64,000 bases of DNA from Brugia malayi (taxonomy: Eukaryota > Nematoda > Chromadorea > Rhabditida > Onchocercidae), in contig NW_025062479.1 of assembly GCF_000002995.4 (NCBI RefSeq), positions 898,001 to 962,000 on the forward strand. Reading direction: 5' to 3'. The notes beneath the pieces are model-generated. The model worked only from the letters and a program-made list of their open reading frames with translations, searched no databases and had not been told where the DNA came from. This document shows, piece after piece, positions 35,701 through 48,949 of this stretch. The translations under genes were made by a program, and so were the position numbers. Position 1 is the stretch's first letter, and each line of letters begins with the position of its first letter.

Positions 35701-38700
35701 GTTACGCTTTGAGGTTTTTTTTTTACACATTACACAAAAGGTATCACATGAAAGCATACATAGGTAAAAAAATGCAGGTTACAACTCGAAATAGCATAGT
35801 ATCATTCGGTTTTGAACTAATTTCTTTTGAATTCAGTTCTATTTTCATGCTGTCGATAAAAGCGCTTATTAAAATACCGCAACTTTTCAAATTAATAAAG
35901 AACCTTTTACATCCAGCAAAGATTGTTCATAAATTGCTTTTTTTTCACTATTGCAAATTGCTACACGTTCTCTATAATCGCATTGATGTTTGCTTCCATC
36001 ATAATATAGTCCATTTGCGCAACTCCTCAATATTGCTTTGTTGGATAAACAGGAAAGAAAATACTGACTACAACCCGGAAGAGAATATGCACCATCCGGC
36101 AATAAAGCACATGGAGTTCCTATAATATACCAAAAATATTTTGGCAAAAACAAACTTATCCACAATGTTCAACTTCTTTTGTCCGCAAAATAAATAAATA
36201 TTTATATTAAAATTTATTTATGAGATGTCTATGTGGTGTATTGTTTTTGCGATGGAACAATCAAAAAATACCAACAACAACAAAATACAAATTCTAGACC
36301 CTTAAAGCTAAGATATCTCCATAATAGAAGTTCTAAATGGTAATTTTCTAATCTCGTTACAATCAGTGATAAGCATCGAACCATCTAAATGTTACTTTCA
36401 TTATCATTGCTCTGGCCATGTAGTGCTCTTAATATACAGTCTGCTGCAGGTAAACATTCTTTTAATCCACTATCAAATAACTTTCCATCATTGCAGTCCG
36501 CTACATAAACCGAATTTTCCTGCAAATTTATTAGGAAAAGATAGAAATGAAAATTTTCCAAAATTGCGAAAAGCATAGAAGTAAAAAAGTCTAGCATGTT
36601 CAAAGCTCAGAAATATATTTCAGCATGTTACCTTTACATTACAAAAGATATAACTCGGACGACAAACACCTAGCGTAAGATTGGTCGAATATGTTTTAGA
36701 AGGACAGAGATCAGGTTCGTTCTCGAAATAATCATTCTACAATATATAAAATATAAATTTACTCACGATTCACGAACAAAAGATAAAGTATCGCAAGGTT
36801 ACAGCAAAACAAAAAATTATTACACCTCCAATTCCATATCCGAATCGGTCTCTAATTTTCTCTCTAATCCTGTCCCAAATTCCATAAATTCTGTCTCAAA
36901 TGATGCATCTCGTTTCACGCGCCCACCATCAGTTACCGCAGATGCATTGTCCCCTTCACCGCTACCTGACACAAAATTATTGGTCACAGATTTTGCTCTT
37001 AAAACACACCACTATCATAGTCCTAATCATTATTTTCAACCTTCTACACTATCTACTGCTCCATTTCTATTGGTTGTTCCATGATTCGATGATGAAGTTG
37101 ATGGTGAATTATACCTGAAAAACACTTTTAAGGATGAAAACTTTATATTCTTAAAAACTTCATATTTTTAGCAGTGGCTGCATAACAAAGTAAAAATTAC
37201 TCACGAAGGTGAAGGTCGTGAAGCCACAAAAGAATACGTCGGAAAATTACTGGGCAGTTGAAACTGATCAATAATTCCTAGATTTTGTATGTTCTGCAAA
37301 ATCTCATTCTATTTCTGTCACAGATTCAAAGAAAAGCGTTCACATTCATATAATGAAAATTAAGGCAGTTATTTAACGATTCATTTTACCGGAATGCTTC
37401 CGAGTGGGAATGGAACAACGCGAAAAGTGTCCTTAACATTTCTCATCTGACGAGGTAAATTTCTAAAAACATGTGAACTGTGCTGTTCTTGGGCCATTTG
37501 CGGAATAAATACATTGCTTGATGGAGCTCGCAATATACCAGATAACATGTTTGGATCTATACAATAAAGTATATTGTACTAAAAACTTCCTATATTTCTC
37601 GATTATTTAAGAATCGAAGAATATAAAACTGCAAACAATAAACACAAAAATGTAAAAAAAAAGTTTTGTAAAGTTTCCTAAGACATTACTTTGATAAGGT
37701 GCAATTTTGGCAGATTGTGCATACGGTGACCTCAATTTCAATCTATATGGATTTCTGTTTTGTCGATTTAGTGTTAGATATGGATTAAATTGCAGTGGTT
37801 GTCTAAATGAATCGTGCACACGCTGAAATATAACTTTAATATGGAATTGAAAGAGAGGAAGATAAAAAGAAAGGAAAGCAAAATAACAAGCATTTATAGC
37901 CTACATGTAGCGCAGGAGCAGAAATAATTCCGAGTTGTTTCATAGGATTCCCAACGCATTCCGCAATTTCATACCGAAATCGGCAAATACGTGATGCTGA
38001 GTCGAAAAGTTTATCCTGAAAAATAATCGGGACTCTTTTTTTTTTTTAAAATCATACACTTGTATATATAAAGAGAATTAGAAATGCCACAAAAGCACTT
38101 ACCTCCATGCAATATCCCACTTCGAAAGTTCGCTTTGCATTGCATTTCAAGTACGTATTCTTACAAGGTCCAAGAGAACTAATTTCGCCAGGACTACATC
38201 CTGGTTTATTACATTTTGAATTACAAACTCCATGAATAGCATCAAATGTATAACCAGGTGGACATTTATAAAGAACGAACTTGCCATTTGAACAAGCATA
38301 ATAGTAATCATTGCAAATGCCGATTTCGAAACGTTCATTTTCAACGCATCGAACCTGCAGTATAGATTATTTTAGCTTCTCAAATTACAACAATGAAAAT
38401 TTATCAAGAATACCTTGCCAATATCAAGAGTAGTGGATAACATTGGACAACGATCTAATGGTATGCAACGACTAGAACGTTGATCAAAAAGTCGTCCCGT
38501 CTGGCATCTCATCAAAATCGGTATTTTGTGGAGGCATTTGACGAATATCGGAGAACACTGTCTTCCATAATTTCCATCATCTCTATTTACGCACGAAAGA
38601 TCACCTAAATAGATCGGATAATTGAAAAATAATAAAATGGAAATATTAACTTTATAATAAACAATTCAAACACTCTTTATAACAAATTGGAAACTAACCA

Positions 38701-41700
38701 ACTGACGAAGACGAAAAGGATGGTTTAATTGACTCAACTTTTCCTAGATAAACTACCCCAATAAATCCTGTTCCACAAGGATTGGTATCTATGCATTTCC
38801 AACTTTCATCACATTTTCCAAGTGCAGGAATAAAGAACTGTCCCTGTGGACATCCATAAATTCTTTTCCAACCAGCGCTACAAATAGCAACTTTATCTGA
38901 ACAATCCAATGCATATAAGCCATCGTCCAAGTTATCACATCTTACTGAATCTGTAAAATTTGTTCATATCTAAAATTGCATTTGCGTATAAGCATTCGAA
39001 GAAAAAATTTTAAATTTATCACGACAAACCTATTCGGCTTCCGGATACTTCTGGCACACATAAGAGATCCCCATTCTCTTCTTGAAACTGCGACTCTACT
39101 ACTGTTTCTGGTTGTTTCTCGACTAAAAACATTTGCGACATGAAAACAAAAATAAATTCTCTGTGACAATTGCTTCCGATTATCAGTCACGAAATATTTT
39201 CTTGCAATGAAAGCAACTCAGCATGGCCCTATTTATTATTTATCGATGGTGCGTATTTCAATTGGTCTTAGGAACCACAAAGAATACCTCTTTTGATTTG
39301 TGTTATCAATTTATTTTATGGGAGAAAAACCAGAAATGCCTAACTTACTTGGCATCTGATCCATCTGTCCATTAGTAGCAAGTTCATTGGTACACTGTAC
39401 TCGAGCATATTCACAATAGTTTACATCTGCACCAGAAACTAAATTTCAAAAAGTCAAATAAGTAAAAATATTTTGTCAGTGTAGCGCATATAATATGAAC
39501 AGTGCTAGCAGCAAAATCGAACTTACCAGAGATTTCCTTAAAAATTTCCTGTAATATCACCAAGCAATTTTTAGATAATGAGATCAAATTTCATAAGAGA
39601 AATTGCAAAAAGTGAACTTAACTGGCATTTCAGTAGATGCAATTAGGCATTGTATTGGAACATTTTTACAACGTCCTAAACTGCATCAAAAAATCAACTT
39701 TACAGAATAATCAAATATATAAAATATCCCCTGAGTCTAGTCCATCTTAAATTTCTTTATTCGTCAATTAATTTACATCAAAGCAGGATGACATCCCTAA
39801 TGGCCTAATTTTTTCGCTTATTTGATCACTCAGGATATTCTAGGATCTGAATTGAAACTTCTAGTAGTGATTAATGACAGACGTACAATGCATGGTACAC
39901 TGTTTGGTTTAGTAAAAACTTGGTCACCACGGTAGCTTCGTAAAAATGTTATGGCAACGATTCAGATTGATAAGTACATCATAAGCATAGCTAATTCATC
40001 TTACAAGATTTAACAATCTATCTTATTGAAGTTTTTTTGCTTCTAATCTTTGACATTGGAAAAACATGGAATACTAACCTAAAGTATTAGCTTCCGGCAC
40101 CGATAATTCAGGATCAGAAACTGATGGTGTGTTCATAGCGCTTCCGTCTTTCTCCAATTCTGTTAAAAACTTGATTTCTTTAACGAAAATTCTCAAAACT
40201 ATATGCTGTAAAATTGACAGAAATACTGACCTTTATGAGTGCCTACTCTATGCGATGGATGAAACGAAGCTAATACTCGATACATCAAAAATGCGCACTT
40301 TTCGTAAGACACGCATCCACGTAAAATATTCGAAAATACCATTGAATTCGGACATTTCTTATGGATTTCAGAACCACCAATGCATGTTATGAAGTCCGGT
40401 ACACAACCTGCCGAATAGTCACCATCCGCCATTTCATAACATCGTGGCAGTGCTACAAGGAAAAAAAAAATTTCATTGATGAATTAATTGCATAAAAAAA
40501 AAAAAAAAAAAAAAGTTGAAATAACCAATAATATAGTGATCATCTGAATCCAGTAATATAGCGATCATCTGAAAGAATATGTTAAAGTCCTATTATCCTT
40601 ACCTGTTTCAGTTAATATCTTAATTCTACTATCATCATTTCCTGCATTTTCGTGTTTCTCATTCGATGATGTTATTATTCGATTGCAAGTCGCTTTTGGA
40701 ACACAAGCAGCAACATTTCCATCAAATAGCATGTTATCTGGACAGTGTTTTATTATTCCTTTCTAAAAAAATCTTAATAATTTCCTTGTATATTTAGAAT
40801 GAATACATACCCCATGAATCATGGAAAATATGAATTTCCTGAAATATTTTGAAATGAAAGAGAAAAGTCAACCTGATTGTAACATTGCAAATAACTTTGC
40901 AAACAAAAATCCAGTGGATAAATGTTATCCTTTCGCCCCAGACAGAGAGGTGTAATCGTGGAAGATATCAGTCGTTCCTCTATATCTTGTTCATCCGATG
41001 AGATGTTTTTAGGTATTACAGAACTATTTCGACATTCTGCGACATTTTTTGGTTCTTCACACCGATTAGTTGATTCATCATACACGAGCTTTTCAGGACA
41101 TGACATTAACACTTTTCTCATATGCTAAAATCACTAATTCAAACAAATTTAAATTTAAATTGAATTGAAATGAATGCTTTGATGGCTAAATGAAGCACTT
41201 ACAACACATGAAAAAAAAATCGTTGAACATAATCCGGCTGCATAATTCGCATCAGGACGACCGTCGCAAAATTTATCATTGTCTTTCACTATCATACCAA
41301 ATGAATTATTCATTGGTTCCCGTGGTAATAGAGATACTAATGACTCAGTTTGAATACAAGACTGAACTTCAGCGGAATTTCCACATCGACGAAATTTACT
41401 GTCGTAAACCATCCCATAAGGACATGCGAAGAGATAGATCTTTCCTTTTGCGCAGATGTAAAAATTTTGCGAACAGTTGTATGAAAATATTCCATCTTGT
41501 CGAGCAACACAATAGATATCTGTAGTTAAAAACAGCTTAGCTTTCATGTTAACCAATAGTAGTTAATTTGTTAAGGTAATATAACTTGAAACTTCAAAGA
41601 AATTATTTTTACACGATTCTTAATAAAAACCGGGAAATTCGATTCAAAACTCAATTCATTCATAAATTTAATTCATAAAATACTCAGTTCCTGTAAAACT

Positions 41701-44700
41701 TTACCCAATTTATTTCTAGTCGAGTGATTAACTATTCCGCATGCCACAACATCAGATCTCAAAGCACATCGTGAGTTGTCTGGATTAAAAACCATTGGAT
41801 CAGGACAACTGGCCAAACTAATAACACCATCTCGACATAAAATATAATCCGCTAAGCAAAGACCAAATTGATAAGGGCCATTTGGAAGAGTAGTACAACT
41901 TGGCATCAGTGGCGCAATTGTGCCAAATAATGATGGGTGCATTTTTTCACTTGAAGTATCTCTGCAACATCAATTAACCATGATAACAGTGAGATATAAG
42001 CAATACAGCAAAACTTTTTGAACACAAACCTGCAAGCTTCGACAATACTTCGCTCATCGCAAGTACCACTGCGATAATTGAAAGTGAGATTCCATGGACA
42101 ATTCATATAAAATGTTTTGCCATTTGCGCAGATATAATAGATTCTATTACAACCTTCCACATAAAAACCATCGCTTAGCTTTTCACATTTCGATGTACTA
42201 CCTTAGAAAAAATTAGTTCTGATAGTGAACACTATGAATTGCAACTGACAGTATGAGATAGCCAATAAGAAAAGTGTAACAAATTCTTTTTATGTAATTT
42301 GGGGTATAATGAAGGATTAACGTACCTTCTACAGGTTTAATTGTAATCCCATAGATCGGTTTTTTAATCTTATTTGATGTCTTGTTGTATTGTAGACACC
42401 CTGCAACATTCTCCCTGAAAAAAAAAAAAGGATTCAAGAAATACAGATGAATGTGTATAGAAACAGCAGTTTGTATGATATGCTAACCTGAAATCACATC
42501 TATTCAAGGAAGGATTAAACACCAAATCAAATGCACATCTTGCAAAGGATGTTGCACCACGCCAGCAACGATAATATCCAGAACCACAAGGTGATAAACC
42601 GTAAATGCCATCTTCCAAAATTGAGCATCCAGAAATTAAGTTAGAAGCAGTTCTTTCTCTTCAAAGAAAAAAATAAATAAATAACATTCAGTCATTTCTG
42701 TTATTGAAAATCTGAAAATCTAAAGAAATAACCGCTTACTCATCAATATCAACTTCATCATTTATCATCAGTCCTTGTCCACCACATGCAACAACATTCA
42801 TTGGATAATCGCAAAAACCACTATCAACATTGAAAACTAAATCAGTTGGACATTTATGACCAGTTGAAATACCATTTGAGCACGAATAGAATTTCTTTGT
42901 ACATCCTATTGCATATAGACCATCTTTTTGTCCCTTACAACGACAATCTGCAAGTAAACGTTGAGTCAAATTATCTCATGTTAAATTGGATTTTTTCTTT
43001 TTGAAAACATATTCAGATTTGAAAAGCTGCTTACTTTCGGACGATCAAACCATCTGTGATTACCTGGTTCTTTATGTGACAAAGCTGATTTGTCTCGTCT
43101 TTGTTTGTTTTTTCTGTATCTCAAGCACTTTTCAACTTTAGACTTGTATTCACAATGCCCGGTTTGCCCATTGTATACAAAATTTGGTTCACATGAAGCA
43201 ATGCTTCCCTCTCCTGAATATATTAATTGTAGCAGAACGGTATAAATTGTTTGCACTAGATTAGACTAAAAACCGAAGAATGATAGCACACTAACCATTA
43301 AAACAAATTAAAAAATTCCGTTCACAATCACCTAGTTCATAGACACCATCGGAAAGCGAAGAACACTGATCAGAATATCTGAAACAACAAGCAAAGAATT
43401 TTTAATTTATCCTAGTTTTCCAAGATACTCTGGTTGATCTATCAATAAAAGAAGTAAATTTTACTCAGCAATGACGGTTGTATCCGAATTCTCAAAATCA
43501 GCACATGAAGGTAACTTTCCAATATCCATGCACTGCTGATGTTCAGAAGAAAACAACTGTCCATCGCTGCAAACAACAACAAGACCTCTTCCATCGATGC
43601 AAAATAAGTATTTTCCATAACATTTTGCGATGGCGTACATACCATTTTCCCACTTTTGACAAACATTTTGCTTCCGATAAGGCACCATCGTTTTATGGAT
43701 GCTTCCTGAATATCATTCCCGGAATTTAAGTTTTTTGGAAAATTTCTCATCTAAATAACATTGACAAAGAATTATTTTCCACAAAATTTTTATTTATAAT
43801 ACCAATTCCTGTTTTCTAAATTACCCAGCAGCTCATGATACCTGTACCTATGTGTGCTAATTCTGGTTCATGTTCTTTTTTAATTTGTGGACACTTTTTA
43901 ACGTTGGATGCATAGTCACAGTGTCCTGTTTGCGCATTATACACAAGACCTCGTCCACAGGAAGCATTGCTTCTCACTCCTGAATAAACAACTACAGAGT
44001 AAAATATCACAAAGCTATTAACTGAGTGCAAAGAAGTAATTCATCGAACTCAATGAAGACTGAATTACATTAACCAGGTAAATATTGAAGTTAACAAGAG
44101 TCTTGAAGTCATGAAGACGAAGAAATCATATTTATCTAAGTAAAAGAAAAATGAACTATGACAAACCATTACGACAGATTGAAAAGCTTCTTTCACAATC
44201 TCCCAATTCATAGGTACCATCGGGAAGGGAAGAACACGAAACAGAATATCTAAAACAAAAAGTGAAAAATAAACTTCTAGCCGATGGCTAAATTTAAAAT
44301 TTCTAATTGATAGATCACCTTGAAGCTGTGCTTGTCTCCAAATCTGCAAAATCTCGACAAAACGGCAAATTTCTGGCATCTATACATTGCTGATGTTCAG
44401 AAGAATACAACTGACCGCTGTGGCAGTTAACAATCAAACTCTTTCCTTCGACACAAAAAAGAAATTTTTCATAACATTTAGCAATAGCATATTTCCCATC
44501 TTTTCGTTCTTCACAAATGCCTTCTTTCCGCACAGATTCTAACAACTTGTGAGTTACTTCTGAAGAGTCAATTTGAGATTTTAAGGCTCCTTTTCAGTGA
44601 GAAAATGAAACAGTTCGAAAACTAAGTTTGACTCACTTCTGTTAAGCTTAAAACTTACGCTCCTTCCATTCCTCTCTTGACTTTCTAGAAAATTTTTCCT

Positions 44701-46397
44701 GAGAATTAACAAGCTTCATTTCATCCCGATCGATCCCTCCACATGCTGGTATCATTTCTTTAAGATCACACTATAAAGAACAAGATTTAGAATATCAAAT
44801 TAGAATTAGTATAGTAAACAACTTACTCTTAGCTTATTGATATTAAAGTATAAATCCCTTGGACATTTGGAAAGAAATGCCGTCTCACTGTTACAAAACC
44901 AGAATACATTTGAACAACCATCAACGTAAATACCGTCATCCATCCCAGTACAGTCAAACTTTACTGTAAATATAACATTTTACATAAATTATCAAATTAC
45001 CAATATTTAAACTAATTAGCTACTAAATACCTCAAGAATTCTGTATAGCTGAAAAAGCTTAGAAAAATTGAGAAAAAACTTACGCTGACAATAGACAATA
45101 TTAATCTTTGGCTCACATTGATTTTTATCACCATTCCAATACAAACCGTTTGCACAGAAAATCTTTTTCGCCTTTCCATTACGACATAATAAGTGCCAGC
45201 GTTCACACGGTCCAGCCTAAAATTGATCTTATGATCATAGGAAGTATAAGATCCAATTTTTTACGAAAGAGAGAGAGAGACTGATGAATCTTCCGTTTTG
45301 CTTGATTTTTTGTTTTTTCTTCCTAAATAAACCTATGAAATTAAGTGAACTATCTAACCTCATATATACCGTCTTTTTGTCCCGAGCACTTCGATGGACC
45401 AAATTTCTGCCCTTTTTCAAACGGATACCGCTCTTTAGGTTTGCTTACTGCCAAAATATTCTTGCGTCCTTCTTCATATTGTCGTATTTGACGGTGCCAA
45501 TGTTTGGGAGTCGACAATTTATGCGGTTGTACGATGCCGTCCGCTTCCTTACTCCGAATCGGTTCAAATAATAGCTGTCGTACATCCTCCACACTCAAAG
45601 TTTTACTCATATCATCCGATTTCAGACCTAATTTACTAACCTGATCAGATATATCATAAGGTGTGTTATTGGATGTCATCATTTTCGAAGCTCGATTTGT
45701 CGATAGCCTAAATTATCATGTGGAAGAAGTAAAGATCAGACAAAAGTGACAGTAAAAATATATTCTAAAAAAATATAAAAAAAAAAAAAAATATAAAATA
45801 TATTCTATTTTAATGTTCAGTAAATTGAACCAACTCATTTCATCCTACTTCAAAAGCTCCTTCTTTTCTCTTCATTAGAAGAAAAATTCGTAAATTTTCT
45901 TTCTTGGCTATATTACTGTATCATTTAGTTATCATAGCCAAAAATGATTCTGTAAATAACCAACCGAACAACGTCAATTTCTCCTTCTTTCATACCTGAT
46001 TGATCAATCAATCTTTTCCAATGTCCTCTATATTTCGCTCTCCACCCCTTCCTTACTTTACCGTATGATCCTAAATAATACATTATCTAATAAACTTTAC
46101 CTGTCCTTCCTATCCAAGTTTTTTTTCGAGGCAAATTATGACAAATAATAAACATTAATATAACGAAATCTGAAACATAAATAGTGATATATTCTAAAAG
46201 GATTCCTCATATATCTTTGAGTAATAGTTTCCTAGAAAATTTATCAAAATTAGAAAAGTAGAATATTGCTGATAACATAAACAAGTATTACCATCAAAGT
46301 ATGCTGGATTTTGTATTCTTTCCACTGTCGTACAAATCACGCAACAACATGTCAAAGCAATAAGCACTATCAACAGTGCGGGATGTTGCAAATTCAT
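32767..46397 (-). CDS. cbd-1-like: Secreted multi-module CBM14 (peritrophin-A) chitin-binding protein, CBD-1-like
   Basis: One long gene of about 48 exons and about 2,500 residues. The first exon (46292-46397) encodes a signal peptide (MNLQHPALLIVLIALTCCC). Then come 45359-45690 (start uncertain), 45084-45216, 44827-44963, 44659-44770, 44319-44589, 44167-44249, 43842-43979, 43465-43705, 43296-43378, 43064-43213, 42740-42947, 42488-42658, 42326-42414, 42030-42201, 41705-41961, 41203-41519, 40873-41124, 40603-40762, 40231-40452, 40079-40159, 39623-39675, 39527-39548, 39349-39438, 39030-39122, 38699-38950, 38414-38604, 38103-38354, 37905-38015, 37690-37822, 37390-37556, 37205-37293, 37041-37114, 36826-36965, 36632-36736, 36396-36519, 35904-36119, 35421-35617, 35260-35311, 35194-35235, 34811-34936, 34531-34731, 34238-34450, 33971-34155, 33572-33760, 33291-33503, 33076-33205 and 32767-32972. 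From exon 3 on, every junction keeps phase. About 27 modules follow the pattern C..DG.Y...C...F..C...G.....C...L.FN....CD....V..C. In C. elegans, CBD-1 (12 such domains) anchors the outer eggshell layers; insect peritrophins bind chitin. The likely role here is eggshell or other chitinous extracellular matrix. The exon 1-2 phase is unresolved, and modules 17-19 and 24-25 are divergent. Confidence 0.85.
35312..35420 (-). other. GC-AG intron in the chitin-binding gene
   Basis: The exon ends GATCAG and is followed by GCAAAG, an otherwise ideal donor with GC for GT. The acceptor TTTGCAG then joins DQ to ITSSCSRIEDASEC in phase, restoring the last two cysteines of that module. No GT donor in phase is available nearby. 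Confidence 0.75.
36826..37822 (-). other. Cysteine-poor disordered linker with an RVKR site in the chitin-binding protein
   Basis: Five exons (37690-37822, 37390-37556, 37205-37293, 37041-37114 and 36826-36965) encode Asn/Ser/Pro/Gln-rich sequence with no cysteine, unlike the modules on each side. The last carries GGRVKRDAS (coded near 36901-36930), an R-x-K-R furin-type processing motif. The linker splits the protein into a module 1-18 part and a module 19-27 part. Confidence 0.7.
43064..44589 (-). repeat. Tandem duplication of a two-module, three-exon unit
   Basis: Exons 44319-44589, 44167-44249 and 43842-43979 are echoed by 43465-43705, 43296-43378 and 43064-43213. Both copies share the order and phases of introns and near-identical peptides such as DGKYAIAKCYEKFLFC/NGMYAIAKCYGKYLFC, SSEHQQC and DGTYELGDCER/DGVYELGDCER. 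The middle exons are both exactly 83 bases. This is a local gene-internal duplication that added two chitin-binding modules. Confidence 0.88.
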
Positions 46398-46420
46398 TTC
46401 ACGTTACCAGTCACCTCTGA
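46398..46420 (-). promoter_or_regulatory. Splice acceptor upstream of the chitin-binding gene ATG (likely SL site)
   Basis: On the minus strand CTTATTTCAG ends at 46417, giving a 19-base leader before the ATG at 46397. The strong acceptor with no visible donor exon nearby fits trans-splicing. Confidence 0.45.
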
Positions 46421-48949
46421 AATAAGTTGAAATTGCACCTGTTGATGCTATCCTGTCCAAACCTTCTTCATCCTACCACTACTTCTACTGCCAGATTGAC
46501 TCGATGACCCATCATCCGCTGTAGTAAGGAAACTTTGCCATCGATAAATGAAGCTTCATCCTATCCTACAGGTATATATACACATTACCTTTGTATAGAA
46601 GTAGATAGAAAGTTAGTTGCCTGGAAGATGGGTGTATTCTGCAACACTAAATGCATTAATCCCATGTCCAAATGATATGCAAATATGACAAACTTTCTGC
46701 AAATACATCTTTACACGCAGACAGAACAGTGACAGTTCCTGTGTACTGCATTCATGCATTCAAAAGGTATCACAATTGGTAGCAGTAATATAAATGACAG
46801 TAACATATTTATTACTTAAGGCATATTTACTTTTTATTTCAGTAATTTTGAATTGACAATTCTTCTGCACTGTATGCTGAGTGTTAATCAAAAAAAAAAA
46901 AGAAAAAAATTTTCTTTTTTTAATATTGAATTTTAAAAATTTTAATTTTGTTAAATTATGAACGTTCATATGTTACTCTGCTTGCTATGTTTCAGATATT
47001 TAATGAAAAAACTAAAACATATTAAATATATTTGATAAGCCAATAAGAAAAATATAACTAATCTAAACAATCATTCTCAAAAAAAAAAAAAGAAAAAAAA
47101 AAACAAAAATTAAAGACTAAACAATGGATATAACAAACTAAATGTTGAAAAGAAAATTGAGCACATAAAAAAGCGGTTTTTTTGAACTAAAAAAGAATCA
47201 TTTTAATTAAGAAAATTTCGTAATTGGATTATGAAAATATTTGAATAAAATGAAGAAAAATAAAGACAGCAAAAAAAAAAAAAAAAAAAAAAAACAAAAA
47301 GCCAAACAAACTAAAAAAACTGACGCTCTAAGTTTTCTTTAAAGTGTAGCTTTAGCGTGATGTCATAAAAAAAGCGTAAGTGATTTGGTTTTTAATTATT
47401 TCAAGTGTGAATGAAGTATATAGCATTTTTTTCTGTTGAAGTTTTGTTTGAACTATTTACTGTTTAAAAATTTTTGTTAACAGCTATTGATTGTAGTATG
47501 AAAAAGATAAGTTTTCCTTTTTATCATTCACTGATTCTGTTTGAAAATTTTATGCTAGTCTATCCACTAATTAAATAAATATCACATTTTATAATAGTAA
47601 CTTGTAACCAACGATTGCACTCTAAGTCTGAATAAACTTTCTGCACTAAGGTATTCCAATTTAGTACCTTTGCAGATTTATTCTTTCAAACTGAAGCTTT
47701 GATTTCTTTTTATTCACTAATCGTTTCTTGTAATCGGTTGTAATCATTTTCGGTATTCATTTCGAATTATCTTAAAGTCTTTTTCAATCGTCTCGCATTT
47801 AAATCAAGTATCCCTTATAGATTTTGAAATGTGTGACATCATTTTCTTGGAATGAGATTTGCAATTTGAAATACAAATTGTGGACCAACTTGTAGGTACC
47901 AATCCACAAGATCACAAATTAAATTGCTGTTACTATTGAATATCGGGTAACATTCTTCGTTAACTATAATTTCGTATAATGAAGAACACGGTCGGTCATT
48001 TCACTAGTGTTTCCTAGCAAATTCTGGATTCAAAACCATTTCAATTTTTCGCTTTATCGATTAAAATATTTGTAAACATTCACAAATGACCTCATATCTG
48101 TTAGATCTCATATCTGTTTATCTTTCATCGTCAAAAATAGCGTTCGCTAGAGGACATCCATTTCGAATTCGGTGACGTTGAGTTCCAGTGTGCACTACTG
48201 TTGTCAAGTTCTCACTAAATCGATGCAATGAAAGTTAATGATATATTTAAAATGAAATTTTACTACTTGCACTTTCTATTTCTTTGCTCACTTTGTCATT
48301 GTGATAGGTTTAATTTCCGATACTAATTTTGATTATAATGAAAGTTTTTGTCAACAAACTCACATCTTTGAACTGGTTGTGTCATCAATTTTAGTTAATT
48401 TACAAATATTTGAATAACTATGAATCCATTAAATCTTAGCATTCTTCGCTACTTACGTTACACCAACCGGTCAAGGAATACTGCCCGTTTTTAACACTGA
48501 ACCACATTAAGTAGTTCGTTTTCAATTATGCGCTAAATTGCTGTGAGAAGTGCCACACCCCATTACGACGTTAAAATAGTGAGAGAACCACAATGAGTTA
48601 AATGAAACTTCGAAATGTGCTATGCGATCCTTCCAGTAATTCGTAAAGGGGATATAATGGAAGAGATTAGCAACAGCCCATAATACCTAAGATTAGCTAT
48701 AAAATGTTCGAGAAATAAAATAGAGAGAAACCAAACCGGCTACTTCGCAACAGAAATTACTGAGAGATTAATACCAAATTTAGAAATGAGTTCACAAAAT
48801 TTCACCGAAGGAAAAAACTGCTGGATAGAGAAATTGTAACATTATTTATCATAAACAATATTTTAGTAGCACTTACAATTTCAGGTATGCTTAAAAAGAA
48901 ATGTTTAGATTTACAAAAAAGGGAAACCCATGAAACAAATAAAGGGTAA
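46398..48949. other. Intergenic AT-rich region
   Basis: It contains the upstream region of the chitin-binding gene and, at the far end, the 3' side of the small acidic gene. Several poly-A tracts occur (for example 47273-47294). No exon was supported on either strand. Confidence 0.65.

Noticed and set aside
39349..40159. A gene boundary between the two halves of the chitin-binding locus
   Set aside because: Small exons at 40079-40159, 39623-39675, 39527-39548, 39349-39438 and 39030-39122 bridge the gap with matching phases at every junction, so a single gene is the simpler reading.
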